Source: DB1 sp049323655 (lineage in GTDB: Bacteria; Desulfobacterota; Desulfobulbia; Desulfobulbales; SURF-16). Taken from it: DNA of 64,000 nucleotides. The stretch's first letter is position 1, and the number at the start of each line of letters is the position of its first letter. Location: positions 248,001-312,000 of the forward strand of contig JBMONO010000009.1 of NCBI GenBank assembly GCA_049323655.1, given 5' to 3'. Shown one piece after another: positions 1-8,197 of the stretch. Below the pieces are notes generated by a model. It ran no database searches, had not been told where the DNA came from, and saw only the letters and a list, made by a program, of their open reading frames with translations. Position numbers and translations under genes: made by a program.

Positions 1-419
1 ACCAGCGGCCCGGCGATGTCGTGCTGCTTGGCCACAGTGTCATAAACAATGACCAGGGCGACGATGACCAGGGCCAGGAAGAGCGACAGGGGTCCGGCCG
101 CATATGCGCCGACCAGGCCGATGGCAAACAAAAAAATGGCGAGAGCCAAGGCGGCCCGGGGACTTACCAGCCCGGCCGGCAGAGGCCGGTGCGGGCGTTC
201 CCGGCGATCGATCTCCAGGTCGCAGCAGTCATTCAGCACACAGCCGGCGCCGTAAATGCCGGTGGTGGCGACTACCAGTCCAGCCAGCTCGGACCAGTCC
301 ACGGCAAAACCACGGACCATGAGGTAGCCGGCGACAATATCGGCAATGGCGGTAAAGATATTGGGCAGTCGCATGAGTTGCAGGCAGGCCTGCACCCGCG
401 TTGCCACTTTGTGGCCCAT
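1..419 (-). CDS. UbiA-family prenyltransferase (EboC-like), 3' end outside window
   Basis: The ATG at 419 begins three bases after the stop of the upstream isomerase gene, and the frame stays open to the window edge, so only about 139 residues are present. The visible part has alternating hydrophobic segments and the prenyl-diphosphate/Mg binding motif NDCCDLEID followed by RRERPHRPLP, the first Asp-rich motif of UbiA enzymes. UbiA proteins are integral membrane enzymes that join a polyprenyl chain to an acceptor. As the last visible gene of an operon with IDI, TatD and TIM-barrel genes it matches the position of EboC in ebo/edb clusters. The acceptor is unknown. A 4-hydroxybenzoate or chlorophyll-synthase-like role cannot be excluded. 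Confidence 0.85.
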   Translation of the reverse strand, partial: MGHKVATRVQACLQLMRLPNIFTAIADIVAGYLMVRGFAVDWSELAGLVVATTGIYGAGCVLNDCCDLEIDRRERPHRPLPAGLVSPRAALALAIFLFAIGLVGAYAAGPLSLFLALVIVALVIVYDTVAKQHDIAGPL

Positions 420-422
420 GGC

Positions 423-1262
423 TTATCCGCCCGCTTTCTCGCCGAGCAGGCGATAAAGGACGGCAAGCGAGTGCGCCGCCGTCTCCGCCGGCCGGTCTTC
501 GTAAGGGTAAAGCTCCACCGTGACAAAGCCGTCGTAGCCGCTCCCCGTTATCGCCCGCAGCACGGCGGTCAGATCAATGGCGCCCTCGCCAGGCATGAGA
601 TGGTGATGTTTGCGGGAGGCGGCAATGTCCTCCAGGTGGTAATGGCGGGCAGCAGCGGCGAGCCGGCTGACGAGGAGCGCCGGGTCCTCGCCGACACAGT
701 AGAAATGGCCGATGTCGAAGTTGAGTCCGAAGACGGCCGGGTCGAGCTGCCGGAAAAACTCGACAAACTGGTCGCTGGTCTCGATGAGCAGGTCCGGTTC
801 CGGCTCGATCAGCACCCGCACCCCGGCCCGGGCCGCGTCATCCGCCACCTGATCGAGCCCCTGGCGGAACAGCTCCAGGGCGGCGCCGCGCGCCATGCCA
901 TTGAGCGGCCCCCCTGGTTCGGTGGAGATGGTGGCCGCCCCCAGATCGGCGGCCAGTCGGATGCAGTTTCTGGTGTGCTCGATGCGGATACGGCGCGCCT
1001 CTTCATCGGCCTCGATCCAGGAGGGGTGCCAGGTGTCACCGACGGCCCAGAGCATGAAGGCGTTGATGTTCGATACCGCCAGCCGATGCCGCGCCAGCAG
1101 GGCGGCGATGGCATCGACATCGCGACTCGTCAGCTGCGGCGGATAGGCATGGGGGATGTCGGCCATGATCTCAATGCCGGCGTAGCCGAGATCGGCCAGC
1201 ACCGCGATGGTCTCGGCCAGGCTGTGGCGGCGGAAGGCGTTGGCGCTGAAGGCGAATTGCAT
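423..1262 (-). CDS. Sugar phosphate isomerase/epimerase-like TIM barrel (EboE-like), copy 1
   Basis: The 279-residue protein begins MQFAFSANAFRRHSLAETI. That start has a GAGAGAG Shine-Dalgarno-like run and follows a 190-base gap after the TatD gene; the longer upstream reading is non-coding. It has the xylose-isomerase-like AP2 pattern: GYAGIEIMAD near residue 27, an IEPEPDLLIE strand carrying a metal-ligand Glu, FDIGHFY, and HLEDIAASRKHHHLMPGEG followed by TVELYPYE. These are the usual metal and substrate residues of the fold. It is clearly paralogous to the gene at 2245-3114 (shared layout SxNAxxRH, ADIPHxYP and LEDI...RKHxHLxPGxG). The substrate is unknown. In ebo clusters the equivalent is EboE. 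Confidence 0.85.
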   Translation of the reverse strand: MQFAFSANAFRRHSLAETIAVLADLGYAGIEIMADIPHAYPPQLTSRDVDAIAALLARHRLAVSNINAFMLWAVGDTWHPSWIEADEEARRIRIEHTRNCIRLAADLGAATISTEPGGPLNGMARGAALELFRQGLDQVADDAARAGVRVLIEPEPDLLIETSDQFVEFFRQLDPAVFGLNFDIGHFYCVGEDPALLVSRLAAAARHYHLEDIAASRKHHHLMPGEGAIDLTAVLRAITGSGYDGFVTVELYPYEDRPAETAAHSLAVLYRLLGEKAGG

Positions 1263-1370
1263 GGTGCTCTCTCTCAGTTGGTTCTTGTCGCAAAACAGCC
1301 TGGCAAAGGGACCGCCAGCATACCGGGTGGGTATTGGCTTGTTTTTTCCCCCCAACGATTTTTTCGTAGG

Positions 1371-1395
1371 GTGGGCACGGCTGTATCGTGCCCAC
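1371..1395. repeat. REP-like palindrome in intergenic gap
   Basis: GTGGGCACG (1371-1379) and its exact complement CGTGCCCAC (1387-1395) flank a 7-base loop. It lies inside the only sizeable gap (1263-1453) of an otherwise tightly packed operon. It is flanked by TTTTTTCGTAGG and CGTTTTGCC and looks like a dispersed palindromic element rather than a classic terminator, because no T-run adjoins the stem. Confidence 0.5.
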
Positions 1396-1453
1396 GCGTT
1401 TTGCCGATCCCGTTTCCGCACGGGCAACAGCCCCACCGTTGCCCAGGCGGAAC

Positions 1454-2254
1454 CTAGGCCGGCAGATCAAAGCGGGCGGAATGCCGCAAAAACTGATACG
1501 GATTGTCAAAGACGATCTGTTTGATGGTCGCCTCGGAGAAATCGCCGCTTTTTCGCATCAACATGGCCACCTTGGGCACCGCCAGGGGATCGGAGTAGCC
1601 CCAGTCGGCGGAGCCGTTGACAATCATCCGATCCGCGCCGTAGCGACCGATGATGCCTACCGCCCGTTCGGCGCTCAGCTTGGTGACGTAGTAGACGGTC
1701 ATGCCGAGCCAGCAGCGGGTCTGGCGGGACAGCTCGATGGTTTCTTCGGTGTTGTGATCGATGACGATCCGCTCCTGGACCACCCCCTCGTCCTCGATGA
1801 TCTCGATGATCCGCTCAATCCCTTTCAGCTTGTTGTGATGGGGGGAATGGATACAGATCGGCATTTTCCGTTCATTGCCCATGCGCAGTTGGCGGCGGAA
1901 AACTTCCTCCTCCTGTTCGGTGATGAGGTCAAAACCAATCTCGCCGATGCCGACCACGTTATCCCGGTCGAGAAATTTCTCCATGCTGTCCAGCACCTGG
2001 TGGGCGATGGCGTTGCGCGCCTCCTTGGGATTGAGGCTGAGCATGGTGTAGTGGCGGAGGCCGTACTTGGCGGCCCGCGCCGTCTCGGTGGTGATCATGT
2101 GCTCCCAGTAATCCTCGAAGCAGGCCACCGCCCGGCGATCCAGCCCGGACCAGAAGGAGGGCTCGACACAGGCGACGATGCCGGCCACCGCCATATTGTA
2201 ATAATCGTCGGTGGTCCGCACCATGGTGTGGATATGGGGTTCGATCATGCGCAT
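1454..2254 (-). CDS. TatD-like metal-dependent hydrolase (EboB-like)
   Basis: The 266-residue amidohydrolase-fold protein begins with the metal motif as EPHIHTM (HxH, residues 7-9). It continues with GIGEIGFDL (the TatD Glu ligand), a CIHSPHHN histidine, VIDHNTEET and a late Asp in NGSADWGYS. The ATG overlaps the end of the upstream TIM-barrel gene by about ten bases, so the two are translationally coupled. TatD family members are usually nucleases or small-molecule hydrolases. The EboB branch found beside UbiA and TIM-barrel genes has no assigned reaction. The divergent HIH and the company it keeps favour EboB over housekeeping TatD. Confidence 0.85.
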   Translation of the reverse strand: MRMIEPHIHTMVRTTDDYYNMAVAGIVACVEPSFWSGLDRRAVACFEDYWEHMITTETARAAKYGLRHYTMLSLNPKEARNAIAHQVLDSMEKFLDRDNVVGIGEIGFDLITEQEEEVFRRQLRMGNERKMPICIHSPHHNKLKGIERIIEIIEDEGVVQERIVIDHNTEETIELSRQTRCWLGMTVYYVTKLSAERAVGIIGRYGADRMIVNGSADWGYSDPLAVPKVAMLMRKSGDFSEATIKQIVFDNPYQFLRHSARFDLPA

Positions 2255-3114
2255 GAGTATTTCTCCCTGGTTGGCTGGTTGGCAAGATCCCGCAGATAGG
2301 CGATGGAGAGGCGGGCCGCCTCGTCCGGATTGTTGGCGCAGGTGTAGAGTTCAACTGTTATGAATCCCTGGTAGCCGTGCTGGTTCAGGGCGGCAAAGAT
2401 TGCGGGGAAATCCATGTCGCCCTGGCCGGGGATGAGGTGGTAATGCTTGCGCCGGCGGATGTCCTCGAGATGGATATGAAAGACCTTGTCGCCGAGCAGG
2501 GCAAGCACCTCGCCGTGATCCTCACCCAGCACATGGCTGTGGCCGAGATCGAGGTTGGCGCCGAGAAACGGTGAATCAAAGAGCACGAGAAAGGTGGCCA
2601 GCTCCTCGGCGCAGGAGATGAGCAACCCCGGCTCGTACTCGATGCCGATGCGCACCCCGAAATCCTGGGCAAAGGCGACAACATCCTTTAACGAATCACG
2701 CAGGAGCAGCAGGGAATCCTCCGGCCGGATGCCCGGCACCATGCAGCCGGAGGTGACGCTGACGTTGCGCGCGCCGAGCCGGTGGGCCAGGGCGATGCAG
2801 CGCCGGGTATAGTCGATCCGCCACTTGCGCGCCTGCGGGTCCGGATTGGCAAGCGACGGTTCGAACAGCGACTCCCAGAAAGGCCGGCCGTAATAGCCCA
2901 TCGCCGTGTTGGCATTGATGTTGGCCACCGCGAGATTGTGCCGCTGCAAAAGCTCTTGCAGGCGGGCCATCTCCTCGGCCCCGAAGGAAAAGGGGTAGAG
3001 ATGCGGCATGTCGGCCAGCAGCTCCACCCCCTCGTAGCCGGCCGCGGCAATGCCCTCCACCGCCGTGAAGACGGGATGGCGGGAATAGGCATTGGTGCTG
3101 AAGGAGAGTTTCAT
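2245..3114 (-). CDS. Sugar phosphate isomerase/epimerase-like TIM barrel (EboE-like), copy 2
   Basis: The 289-residue protein starts MKLSFSTNAYSRHPVFTAV and is a paralogue of the 423-1262 product. Seen are GYEGVELLADMPHLYP, ANINANTAMG, IEYEPGLLI (metal Glu), NLDLGHSHVLG (Asp-x-Gly-His), IHLEDIRRRKHYHLIPGQGD and a terminal TVELYTC. These are the four-ligand set of AP-endonuclease-2/xylose-isomerase-like barrels. It starts immediately after the stop of the secreted toroid protein and overlaps the TatD start. The presence of two different barrels suggests two successive or related sugar-like substrates, but this is inference. Confidence 0.85.
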   Translation of the reverse strand: MKLSFSTNAYSRHPVFTAVEGIAAAGYEGVELLADMPHLYPFSFGAEEMARLQELLQRHNLAVANINANTAMGYYGRPFWESLFEPSLANPDPQARKWRIDYTRRCIALAHRLGARNVSVTSGCMVPGIRPEDSLLLLRDSLKDVVAFAQDFGVRIGIEYEPGLLISCAEELATFLVLFDSPFLGANLDLGHSHVLGEDHGEVLALLGDKVFHIHLEDIRRRKHYHLIPGQGDMDFPAIFAALNQHGYQGFITVELYTCANNPDEAARLSIAYLRDLANQPTREKYSCA

Positions 3115-4305
3115 TTACAGTCCCCGGTGAATGATTTCCATGACAATGGCGGCATAGGCGGTGACCAGCACCGGGTCCTTTTCCCACCAGCGGCCGTTTG
3201 CGTTGACCCAGGAGCCGTCGCCGTTTTGCAGATTGAGCAGCTTTTTCGCAAGCTGCCGCCGCCAGTCGACCCGGCTGCCGTCGGCCAGCACCAGCTCCCG
3301 CGCTCCATAAGCGGACAGGGCCTTGGCCATGGTGTGATAGTAGTAGAAGAGTCCTTCCGGTCCCATGCCGGGATTTTCCTCCAGGGTATAGTTCTTTTGC
3401 AGCCAGTCCAGCGCCGCCGTCACCCGGGGATCGTCCTTTTGCAGATCAGCATAGATGTAACTGAGCAACCCGGCATAACTGATGCTGCCATAGGAGCGCA
3501 GGGCCTTGCGGCCATTGCCGAGATCCATCTCGCCGGCCTTGCTGTCGCCGGGAAAATAGATGAAGCCGCCCTTGTTTTGCGGGTCATCGCTGGCCCACGG
3601 CTGATCGTTATGCCCGGGCAGATTCTGACACCGCTCGATGAATCGGATCGCCGCCTGCCAGTTCAGCTCCTTTGCCTGTTCGGTATCCTTGCGGTCCTGA
3701 ACGAGATTCTTGCTGTAATAAATGGCTTCGAGGGCGAACATGGTGTTGGAGAGATCCGAATGCTTGTATGTGCCGCCATAGCCGATCCCGCCGTCGAGCG
3801 GGTTATCCGCCTCGCCCTTTTTGTCGAAATCGTCCTGCAGGCTCACCTCGAAATTGCGGGCCTTTCCGATGACCCCCTCATAGGCCGGGTTGGCGGCGCT
3901 GATGAGCGCCATCATGGAAACAGCGGTATTGTAGTTGGCCATGTCGCGCACATAGATGCCGCCGTCCGGCTTGACGCATTGCAGCAGATACTGATAGCCC
4001 TTTTCGACAAACTCCGGCGGTTTGGCTCGCAGCCTGCCGCTTGGCTCGCCCATGCAGGCGGTCAGCACCAGGGCGGTCAGGGCCGGATGATCGGGCTGCG
4101 ACCAGTGGCCGGCCGGATTCTGATTTTTCTCAAGCCAGGCGAGAGAGCGTTCCACCGCATGCTGCACCTCGTTTTTCAGCGAGATGTCGGTTTTGACGGC
4201 CGGCTCGTTGCCGCGCAGGACTTCGTCGGCCCCCGCCACCGGGGCCAGAACAAGCAACACAAGCATGGCAAGCGGCGCAAATAGTGCCGTGATCTTTGTT
4301 TTCAT
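3115..4305 (-). CDS. Secreted prenyltransferase/squalene-cyclase-repeat (alpha/alpha toroid) protein
   Basis: The 396-residue protein has a Sec signal peptide (MKTKITALF...LAPVAGA, cleavage near residue 26). The mature part is built from repeated helices with QW-like motifs: AVERSLAWLEKNQNPAGHWS, KGYQYLLQCVKPDGGIY, DGGIGYGG, and a final LLNLQNGDGSWVN...YAAIVMEI. This is the terpenoid cyclase/protein prenyltransferase toroid fold. I do not see the DxDD of squalene-hopene cyclases, so cyclase activity is doubtful. A periplasmic ligand-binding or enzymatic role is possible. It has a GGAGA Shine-Dalgarno (minus strand) and sits mid-operon. The same fold recurs in the PKD proteins at 8198-15475. 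Confidence 0.75.
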   Translation of the reverse strand: MKTKITALFAPLAMLVLLVLAPVAGADEVLRGNEPAVKTDISLKNEVQHAVERSLAWLEKNQNPAGHWSQPDHPALTALVLTACMGEPSGRLRAKPPEFVEKGYQYLLQCVKPDGGIYVRDMANYNTAVSMMALISAANPAYEGVIGKARNFEVSLQDDFDKKGEADNPLDGGIGYGGTYKHSDLSNTMFALEAIYYSKNLVQDRKDTEQAKELNWQAAIRFIERCQNLPGHNDQPWASDDPQNKGGFIYFPGDSKAGEMDLGNGRKALRSYGSISYAGLLSYIYADLQKDDPRVTAALDWLQKNYTLEENPGMGPEGLFYYYHTMAKALSAYGARELVLADGSRVDWRRQLAKKLLNLQNGDGSWVNANGRWWEKDPVLVTAYAAIVMEIIHRGL

Positions 4306-4325
4306 CGTCTCTCCTTTCCTGCAAT

Positions 4326-5039
4326 TTATTTCATGTTCTCGATAACAACCGTCACCTTGGTGCCCACCGGCGGCACGTTGCCCGCCACCTGCCAGATCTC
4401 GTCACTGGTTCCTTCGGCAAGCTGATGATCAATGAGGGCAATCGGGTCATGAAAGAGGGCAATGATGGATTTTTCCACCTGGGCCATGAACACCCCGTCC
4501 ATGACCACCGAGCCGGTGAAGACCCAGGGGATCGCACCGGCCGGCTTGTCGCCCTTGCTGATCCACTCTTCCACCGCCGCCTTTTTTTCCTTGCCGCCTT
4601 CCTGCCAGGCCACCCGGACCGCAACCCGGCCCCCTTCTGGCTGGCGGGCCTCACCCTGCTGGGTCAAGGGGTTTAGCGAACCCTCCACCCCGAGCAGCAA
4701 CAGCGAGATCTGCAGGGCATAGGGGGAAACCCCGGTGCGCAGCAGGCTTTCATGGACCTTGCCGCTATTGCCGACCAGGACATATTCGAGCAGTCCCTTG
4801 TCCATGTTGACCTCGGCCGGGAATTCCAGCCGCTGCTTCTCCTTGCTGATGCGGATGCCGCCCATCTCGTAGATCCCGGGCTCAATCATGCGCAGGGGCG
4901 GGGGTGGCGCGATCATCTCTTCCGCCGGCGGTGGCGGTGGGGCCGGGGCGACCTGGGCCGGCTGGCCAAAGGAGTTGCCAAGGGTACAGAGCATGGCGAG
5001 ACCGGCCATGACAAGCGTTCGCATTGCCTTTTTCTTCAC
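4326..5039 (-). CDS. YdjY-like secreted protein
   Basis: The GTG at 5039 is chosen because an AGGAGG lies nine bases upstream and the protein then opens with a signal peptide, MKKKAMRTLVMAGLAMLC; longer starts add non-signal residues. The result is 237 residues. After a Pro-rich linker (PAPPPPPAEE) come a strand-rich region with RISKEKQRLEFPAEVNM and LEYVLVGNSGKVHESLL, typical of the YdjY domain, and a C-terminal part with SVVMDGVFMAQVEKSIIALFHDP. YdjY proteins are exported and of unknown function. It lies 22 bases downstream of the inositol-phosphate-synthase-like gene. Confidence 0.7.
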   Translation of the reverse strand: MKKKAMRTLVMAGLAMLCTLGNSFGQPAQVAPAPPPPPAEEMIAPPPPLRMIEPGIYEMGGIRISKEKQRLEFPAEVNMDKGLLEYVLVGNSGKVHESLLRTGVSPYALQISLLLLGVEGSLNPLTQQGEARQPEGGRVAVRVAWQEGGKEKKAAVEEWISKGDKPAGAIPWVFTGSVVMDGVFMAQVEKSIIALFHDPIALIDHQLAEGTSDEIWQVAGNVPPVGTKVTVVIENMK

Positions 5040-5061
5040 TGGTGCTGCCTCCTTGCATTTT

Positions 5062-6297
5062 TCATTGATGGGATGGCTCATTGATCTCTCTTTTTTTTGC
5101 CGCATAGTCGGTGAGCATGGCATACTGGGCGGCATGGCGGTATTCCGTCACGCCGAGAGGGGATTTGAAAAAACTGGCAAGCTGGGGCATCAGGCCGCCC
5201 TCGCCGTGCCTGTGGGCCAGATCGGCAAGCCGGGCCAGGTCAAGGACCAGGGGGGCGGCGAGAATGGAGTCATAACCCTGCCAGGTGAACTGCAGCGACA
5301 TCCTGGCCCCGAGAAAGCCCTGGAAATGGATGAAATCCCAGGCGGTCTTCTGATCGCCCAACGACGGCACATAGTGGATATGGACCCGGGAGTGGGGTTC
5401 GTAACCCATGATATTGCGCAGCACCTGATCTTTTGATTTGAGCTTGGACTGGCAGTTGCGCGGGTCGTTCAACACCTGGCCGTCCATGTTGCCCAGCATG
5501 TTGACCCCTTCCCAGCTCAGGATCTCCAGGTTGCGGGAGAGAAAGAGGGGGGCGAGCGCCGATTTCACCAGGGTCTCGCCGGTCTTGCCGTCATTGCCCA
5601 TGACCGGCACCCCGCTTTGTTCGGCGAGCCGAACCAGGGCCGGGATCAACGCGCCGCTGGACGGAGTGAAGTTGATGTAGGGGCAGCCCTCGACAATGGC
5701 GGCATAGGCATAGAGGGTGCTGGCCTGGACCGCCTCGCCGTCATTGGCGGCGATCCGCTCGGCAAACAGCTCCGGGTCATGGTGAAGGGAAGTAAGCGGC
5801 AGGGGCGGCTCGGTGGAGGCAAGGTTGATCACTATGACCCTGCCGAGCCGCCGTTTGGCGCGAAAGGCGCTGAGCTGCCGACGGATTTCGGCGAGCTCCG
5901 CACTCACCGTTTTGCCCGCGACAGGCTGCTCGGCCAGACCGGCGATCATCTCGCCGCAGTTGCGGCAGGTGCCGGGGCTGATGTCGCTCTCCACCTCGTC
6001 GAGCTCCGGGCCGATCCGGTCGAGAAAGGACTGCTCCAGCGCCACCCCTTCGGCCATAGCCTGGCGGGCCGCGTCCCGCAATGATTGCCGGCGGATATCG
6101 CAGCCGCCGAAAACGAAATCCGTCACCGGCAGCAGGTCAAGACCGGCAAAGGGGGCGGCCGCGGTCACCAGGCCGGTGGCCTCGGTCTCTCCCCGGCGCA
6201 GGGCGGAGGCACCGAGCATGACGGTGGCGGCAATTGAACCGCGTGCGCCGATGAGCCAGAGCCCAACCTTTCTTTTTTCTCTTTCCGTCGTTGTCAT
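5062..6297 (-). CDS. Inositol-3-phosphate synthase family protein
   Basis: The 411-residue protein has the N-terminal NAD-binding loop LIGARGSIAATVMLG (about residues 15-29) and the family signature block YINFTPSSGALIPAL, GNDGKTGETLVKSALAP, WEGVNMLGNMDG, SKLKSKDQVL and FTWQGYDSILAAPLVLDL. These match the bacterial/archaeal myo-inositol-1-phosphate synthase family, which converts glucose 6-phosphate to inositol 3-phosphate. Short divergent members also occur in secondary-metabolite and lipid clusters, so the product could be another cyclitol phosphate. The ATG overlaps the idi stop. In this cluster it stands where ebo clusters carry EboD, a sugar-phosphate cyclase. Confidence 0.85.
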   Translation of the reverse strand: MTTTEREKRKVGLWLIGARGSIAATVMLGASALRRGETEATGLVTAAAPFAGLDLLPVTDFVFGGCDIRRQSLRDAARQAMAEGVALEQSFLDRIGPELDEVESDISPGTCRNCGEMIAGLAEQPVAGKTVSAELAEIRRQLSAFRAKRRLGRVIVINLASTEPPLPLTSLHHDPELFAERIAANDGEAVQASTLYAYAAIVEGCPYINFTPSSGALIPALVRLAEQSGVPVMGNDGKTGETLVKSALAPLFLSRNLEILSWEGVNMLGNMDGQVLNDPRNCQSKLKSKDQVLRNIMGYEPHSRVHIHYVPSLGDQKTAWDFIHFQGFLGARMSLQFTWQGYDSILAAPLVLDLARLADLAHRHGEGGLMPQLASFFKSPLGVTEYRHAAQYAMLTDYAAKKREINEPSHQ

Positions 6298-6842
6298 TTT
6301 CGTTTTCCCGCCTTGCCAGCCGTCAGTGCCTTATCAAAAAGATGCCCGTAGTCGTGCAGAATCAGCGTAAACCACGGGGTAAAGAGATGCGGCCCTCTGG
6401 CGGCCTCGGCGCGCACCTCGGCCAGGGAAAGCCAGCGCCACGCCTCGACCTCGGCCGGATCCGGCAACGGATCGCCGTCATGAAAGCCGATAAAGACATG
6501 GTTGTACTCATGTTCTATCATAGTATTTTCCAACGGCAATTCATAACGGAAACTAAATTTCTCTTTCACATCACAGCAAAATCCCATCTCCTCCAGCAAC
6601 CGACGTCGCACCGCGGCGTCGAGGGTTTCGCCGGGCCGCGGATGACTGCAACAGGTATTGCTCCACAGGCCAGGCGTGTGATACTTATTCCGGTTCCGCT
6701 GCTGAAGCAACAAGTTGCCCTGCGAATTGAAGACAAAGAGAGAAAAGGCCCGGTGCAGCAGGCCATTGGCATGGACGGCAAACTTCTCTTCGCTGCCGAC
6801 TTCATTATCGGCACTATCGACCACTATGACCAATTCTTTCAT
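6294..6842 (-). CDS. idi: Isopentenyl-diphosphate delta-isomerase, type 1
   Basis: The 182-residue Nudix-fold protein interconverts IPP and DMAPP. It shows the type 1 landmarks HRAFSLFVFN, LLLQQRNRNKYHTPGLWSNTCCSHPRPGE (the Cys of the TNTCCSHP region is catalytic in the family), AAVRRRLLEEMGF and EHEYNHVFIG (the Glu pair). The start MKELVIVVDS at 6842 fits the length of bacterial IDI; upstream extension is low-complexity and unlikely. It is the first gene of the operon and overlaps the next by four bases. Supplying DMAPP beside a UbiA prenyltransferase implies a prenylated product. Confidence 0.92.
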   Translation of the reverse strand: MKELVIVVDSADNEVGSEEKFAVHANGLLHRAFSLFVFNSQGNLLLQQRNRNKYHTPGLWSNTCCSHPRPGETLDAAVRRRLLEEMGFCCDVKEKFSFRYELPLENTMIEHEYNHVFIGFHDGDPLPDPAEVEAWRWLSLAEVRAEAARGPHLFTPWFTLILHDYGHLFDKALTAGKAGKRK

Positions 6843-7284
6843 GTTCACCAATGCAGCTTTGCGATGTAGCCCGAGTCGCGAAAAACCGCGGCTGAAAGCG
6901 AAAAACGGATGGGAAGGCAAAAAGGAGCACCGGTGAGCGGCCCGCAGGAAACGCTGCGAGCTGACCGCGCTGCGGAGAAGCTGAACGAGCCGAGCCGATC
7001 TGCTGGGGGAAGGCAAACCGGCTCGACCTCAGAGCAACAAAAGGGGGAAGTAACCTCTCAATATGCGGGGGACATATCGCACTCAGAAAACATTGCAGGA
7101 AAGATGCCAACAACAAGAAAAAACGACGAAAGAAAAACATCGAATAACATTCTGATTTTACAAATAAAAAAAGACAAAAAAATCCCCACCCACCCTCCTG
7201 GCGACACATACTGGCGAGCAACAGGTCAGCGCTGGTCATTTTTTGTACAGCGCGTCTTCCCGCAAAATCCGTCCCGACGGCCCA
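6843..7284. other. Intergenic region, presumed promoter of the idi/ebo-like operon
   Basis: There is no convincing gene in these 442 bases. The right part (about 7080-7200) is AT-rich, unlike its surroundings, and is the likely promoter of the minus-strand operon. GAGCCG and CGGCTC arms around 6989-7023 could form a weak hairpin. A CAGCGCTGGTCATTTT motif at about 7228-7243 recurs at about 11970-11986, downstream of the paralogous PDZ gene, and marks the end of a duplicated unit. Confidence 0.5.
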
Positions 7285-8085
7285 TTACTCCAAATGCAGA
7301 TAGATTGTCTCAATACGTCCGTCACGATGCCTTTCGATGCGGACAACTGACACATCAGCCGGAATGGGGGTGGCGAAAGCGTTGACAAGTTTTTCGGCCG
7401 AGTTTACCGCCTGTCCATTAATATTACGAACCACGTCGCCTGGTTGCAGGCCGATCAACTTTAATGGCGAGGTATCGGCAAGAGTGGTGATCTCGACCCC
7501 TTCGTTGTGTTCGCCCACAGAAAAGGGGGCTGCCTCAACGTCTGTTAGAATTTTTTCACTATCCGCAAAAACGGAGCGAATATCCTCCTTCTTGAATTTC
7601 GGCAAATTTTCGTGACCAACCGAGACAGCGCCGCCTATCCGGGTGAGCCGCTTTCCATCAGCCGCAACATCAACGGTCATTCTCTGTGGGTTTCTATTGA
7701 TGACCCACAGAGTGTCGGGAACAGAACGCCCCTGACGGTCTTTTTTGTAGACCAAGGCATAATTCCAGTTCCCCAGGATCTTTTCCAGACTTTCCGGCAG
7801 ACTGACGGAGGTCAGATGGCAGGAAACCAGCTCCCCATCCTGATCGGCAAAGCGCAGGATGATCCCAGACCTCTGGGTAATCGCATCAAGAATCTGCCGC
7901 AGCGGCACATTCTCCGCCATGATATCCAGCAAGGAATCATGCATTTCTATGGTAAAGACCGGGGCTGGGGCGGCGGCATACAGCGGCAAGACAGCGATGG
8001 CCAGGCAAATCGCCACAACCAAGCCAACGACACGAAAGGTCCTGGCCAGGCTCGCCCCCAAAAACGATAAATTCGAATGTGTCAT
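7285..8085 (-). CDS. STN-like plus PDZ domain exported protein, copy B
   Basis: The 266-residue protein begins with a signal/anchor segment (VVGLVVAICLAIAVLPLYAAA). Residues of about 45-125 form a secretin-N/STN-like domain (LLDIMAENVPLRQILDAITQRSGI then LEKILGNWNYALVYKK). The C-terminus (about 195-266) is a PDZ domain with LIGLQPGDVVRNINGQAV. This resembles type II secretion GspC-type or FecR/TonB-signalling building blocks, but no secretin or TonB gene is nearby. It is a clear paralogue of 12017-12859. The gene follows a strong terminator-like hairpin and lacks a good Shine-Dalgarno, so expression may depend on readthrough. Confidence 0.7.
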   Translation of the reverse strand: MTHSNLSFLGASLARTFRVVGLVVAICLAIAVLPLYAAAPAPVFTIEMHDSLLDIMAENVPLRQILDAITQRSGIILRFADQDGELVSCHLTSVSLPESLEKILGNWNYALVYKKDRQGRSVPDTLWVINRNPQRMTVDVAADGKRLTRIGGAVSVGHENLPKFKKEDIRSVFADSEKILTDVEAAPFSVGEHNEGVEITTLADTSPLKLIGLQPGDVVRNINGQAVNSAEKLVNAFATPIPADVSVVRIERHRDGRIETIYLHLE

Positions 8086-8124
8086 TGCGCGTACGGTTAA
8101 AGAAAAAATTCCCTCTCACAAAAA

Positions 8125-8163
8125 CCCCAAGCCGGCAGCCTTGGGAAGGCTGCCGGCTTGGGG
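8125..8163 (-). terminator. Strong intrinsic terminator/attenuator between PKD and PDZ genes
   Basis: Sixteen-base perfect arms (8125-8140 and 8148-8163, CCCCAAGCCGGCAGCC and complement) flank a 7-base loop, and on the minus strand TTTTTG follows. It lies after the PKD gene stop and 40 bases before the PDZ start. Confidence 0.85.
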
Positions 8164-8197
8164 CAAGGGTCACGACATGAAACGGCTTCAGAAAAAA

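Noticed and set aside
21..1457. Long plus-strand open frame antisense to the UbiA and TIM-barrel genes
   Set aside because: Its residues are Gly/Arg/Gln-rich nonsense, while the minus-strand frames show clear enzyme motifs. The same holds for other long shadows (for example 2782-4284, 9425-10783, 16822-18378, 19114-20715, 44187-45785).
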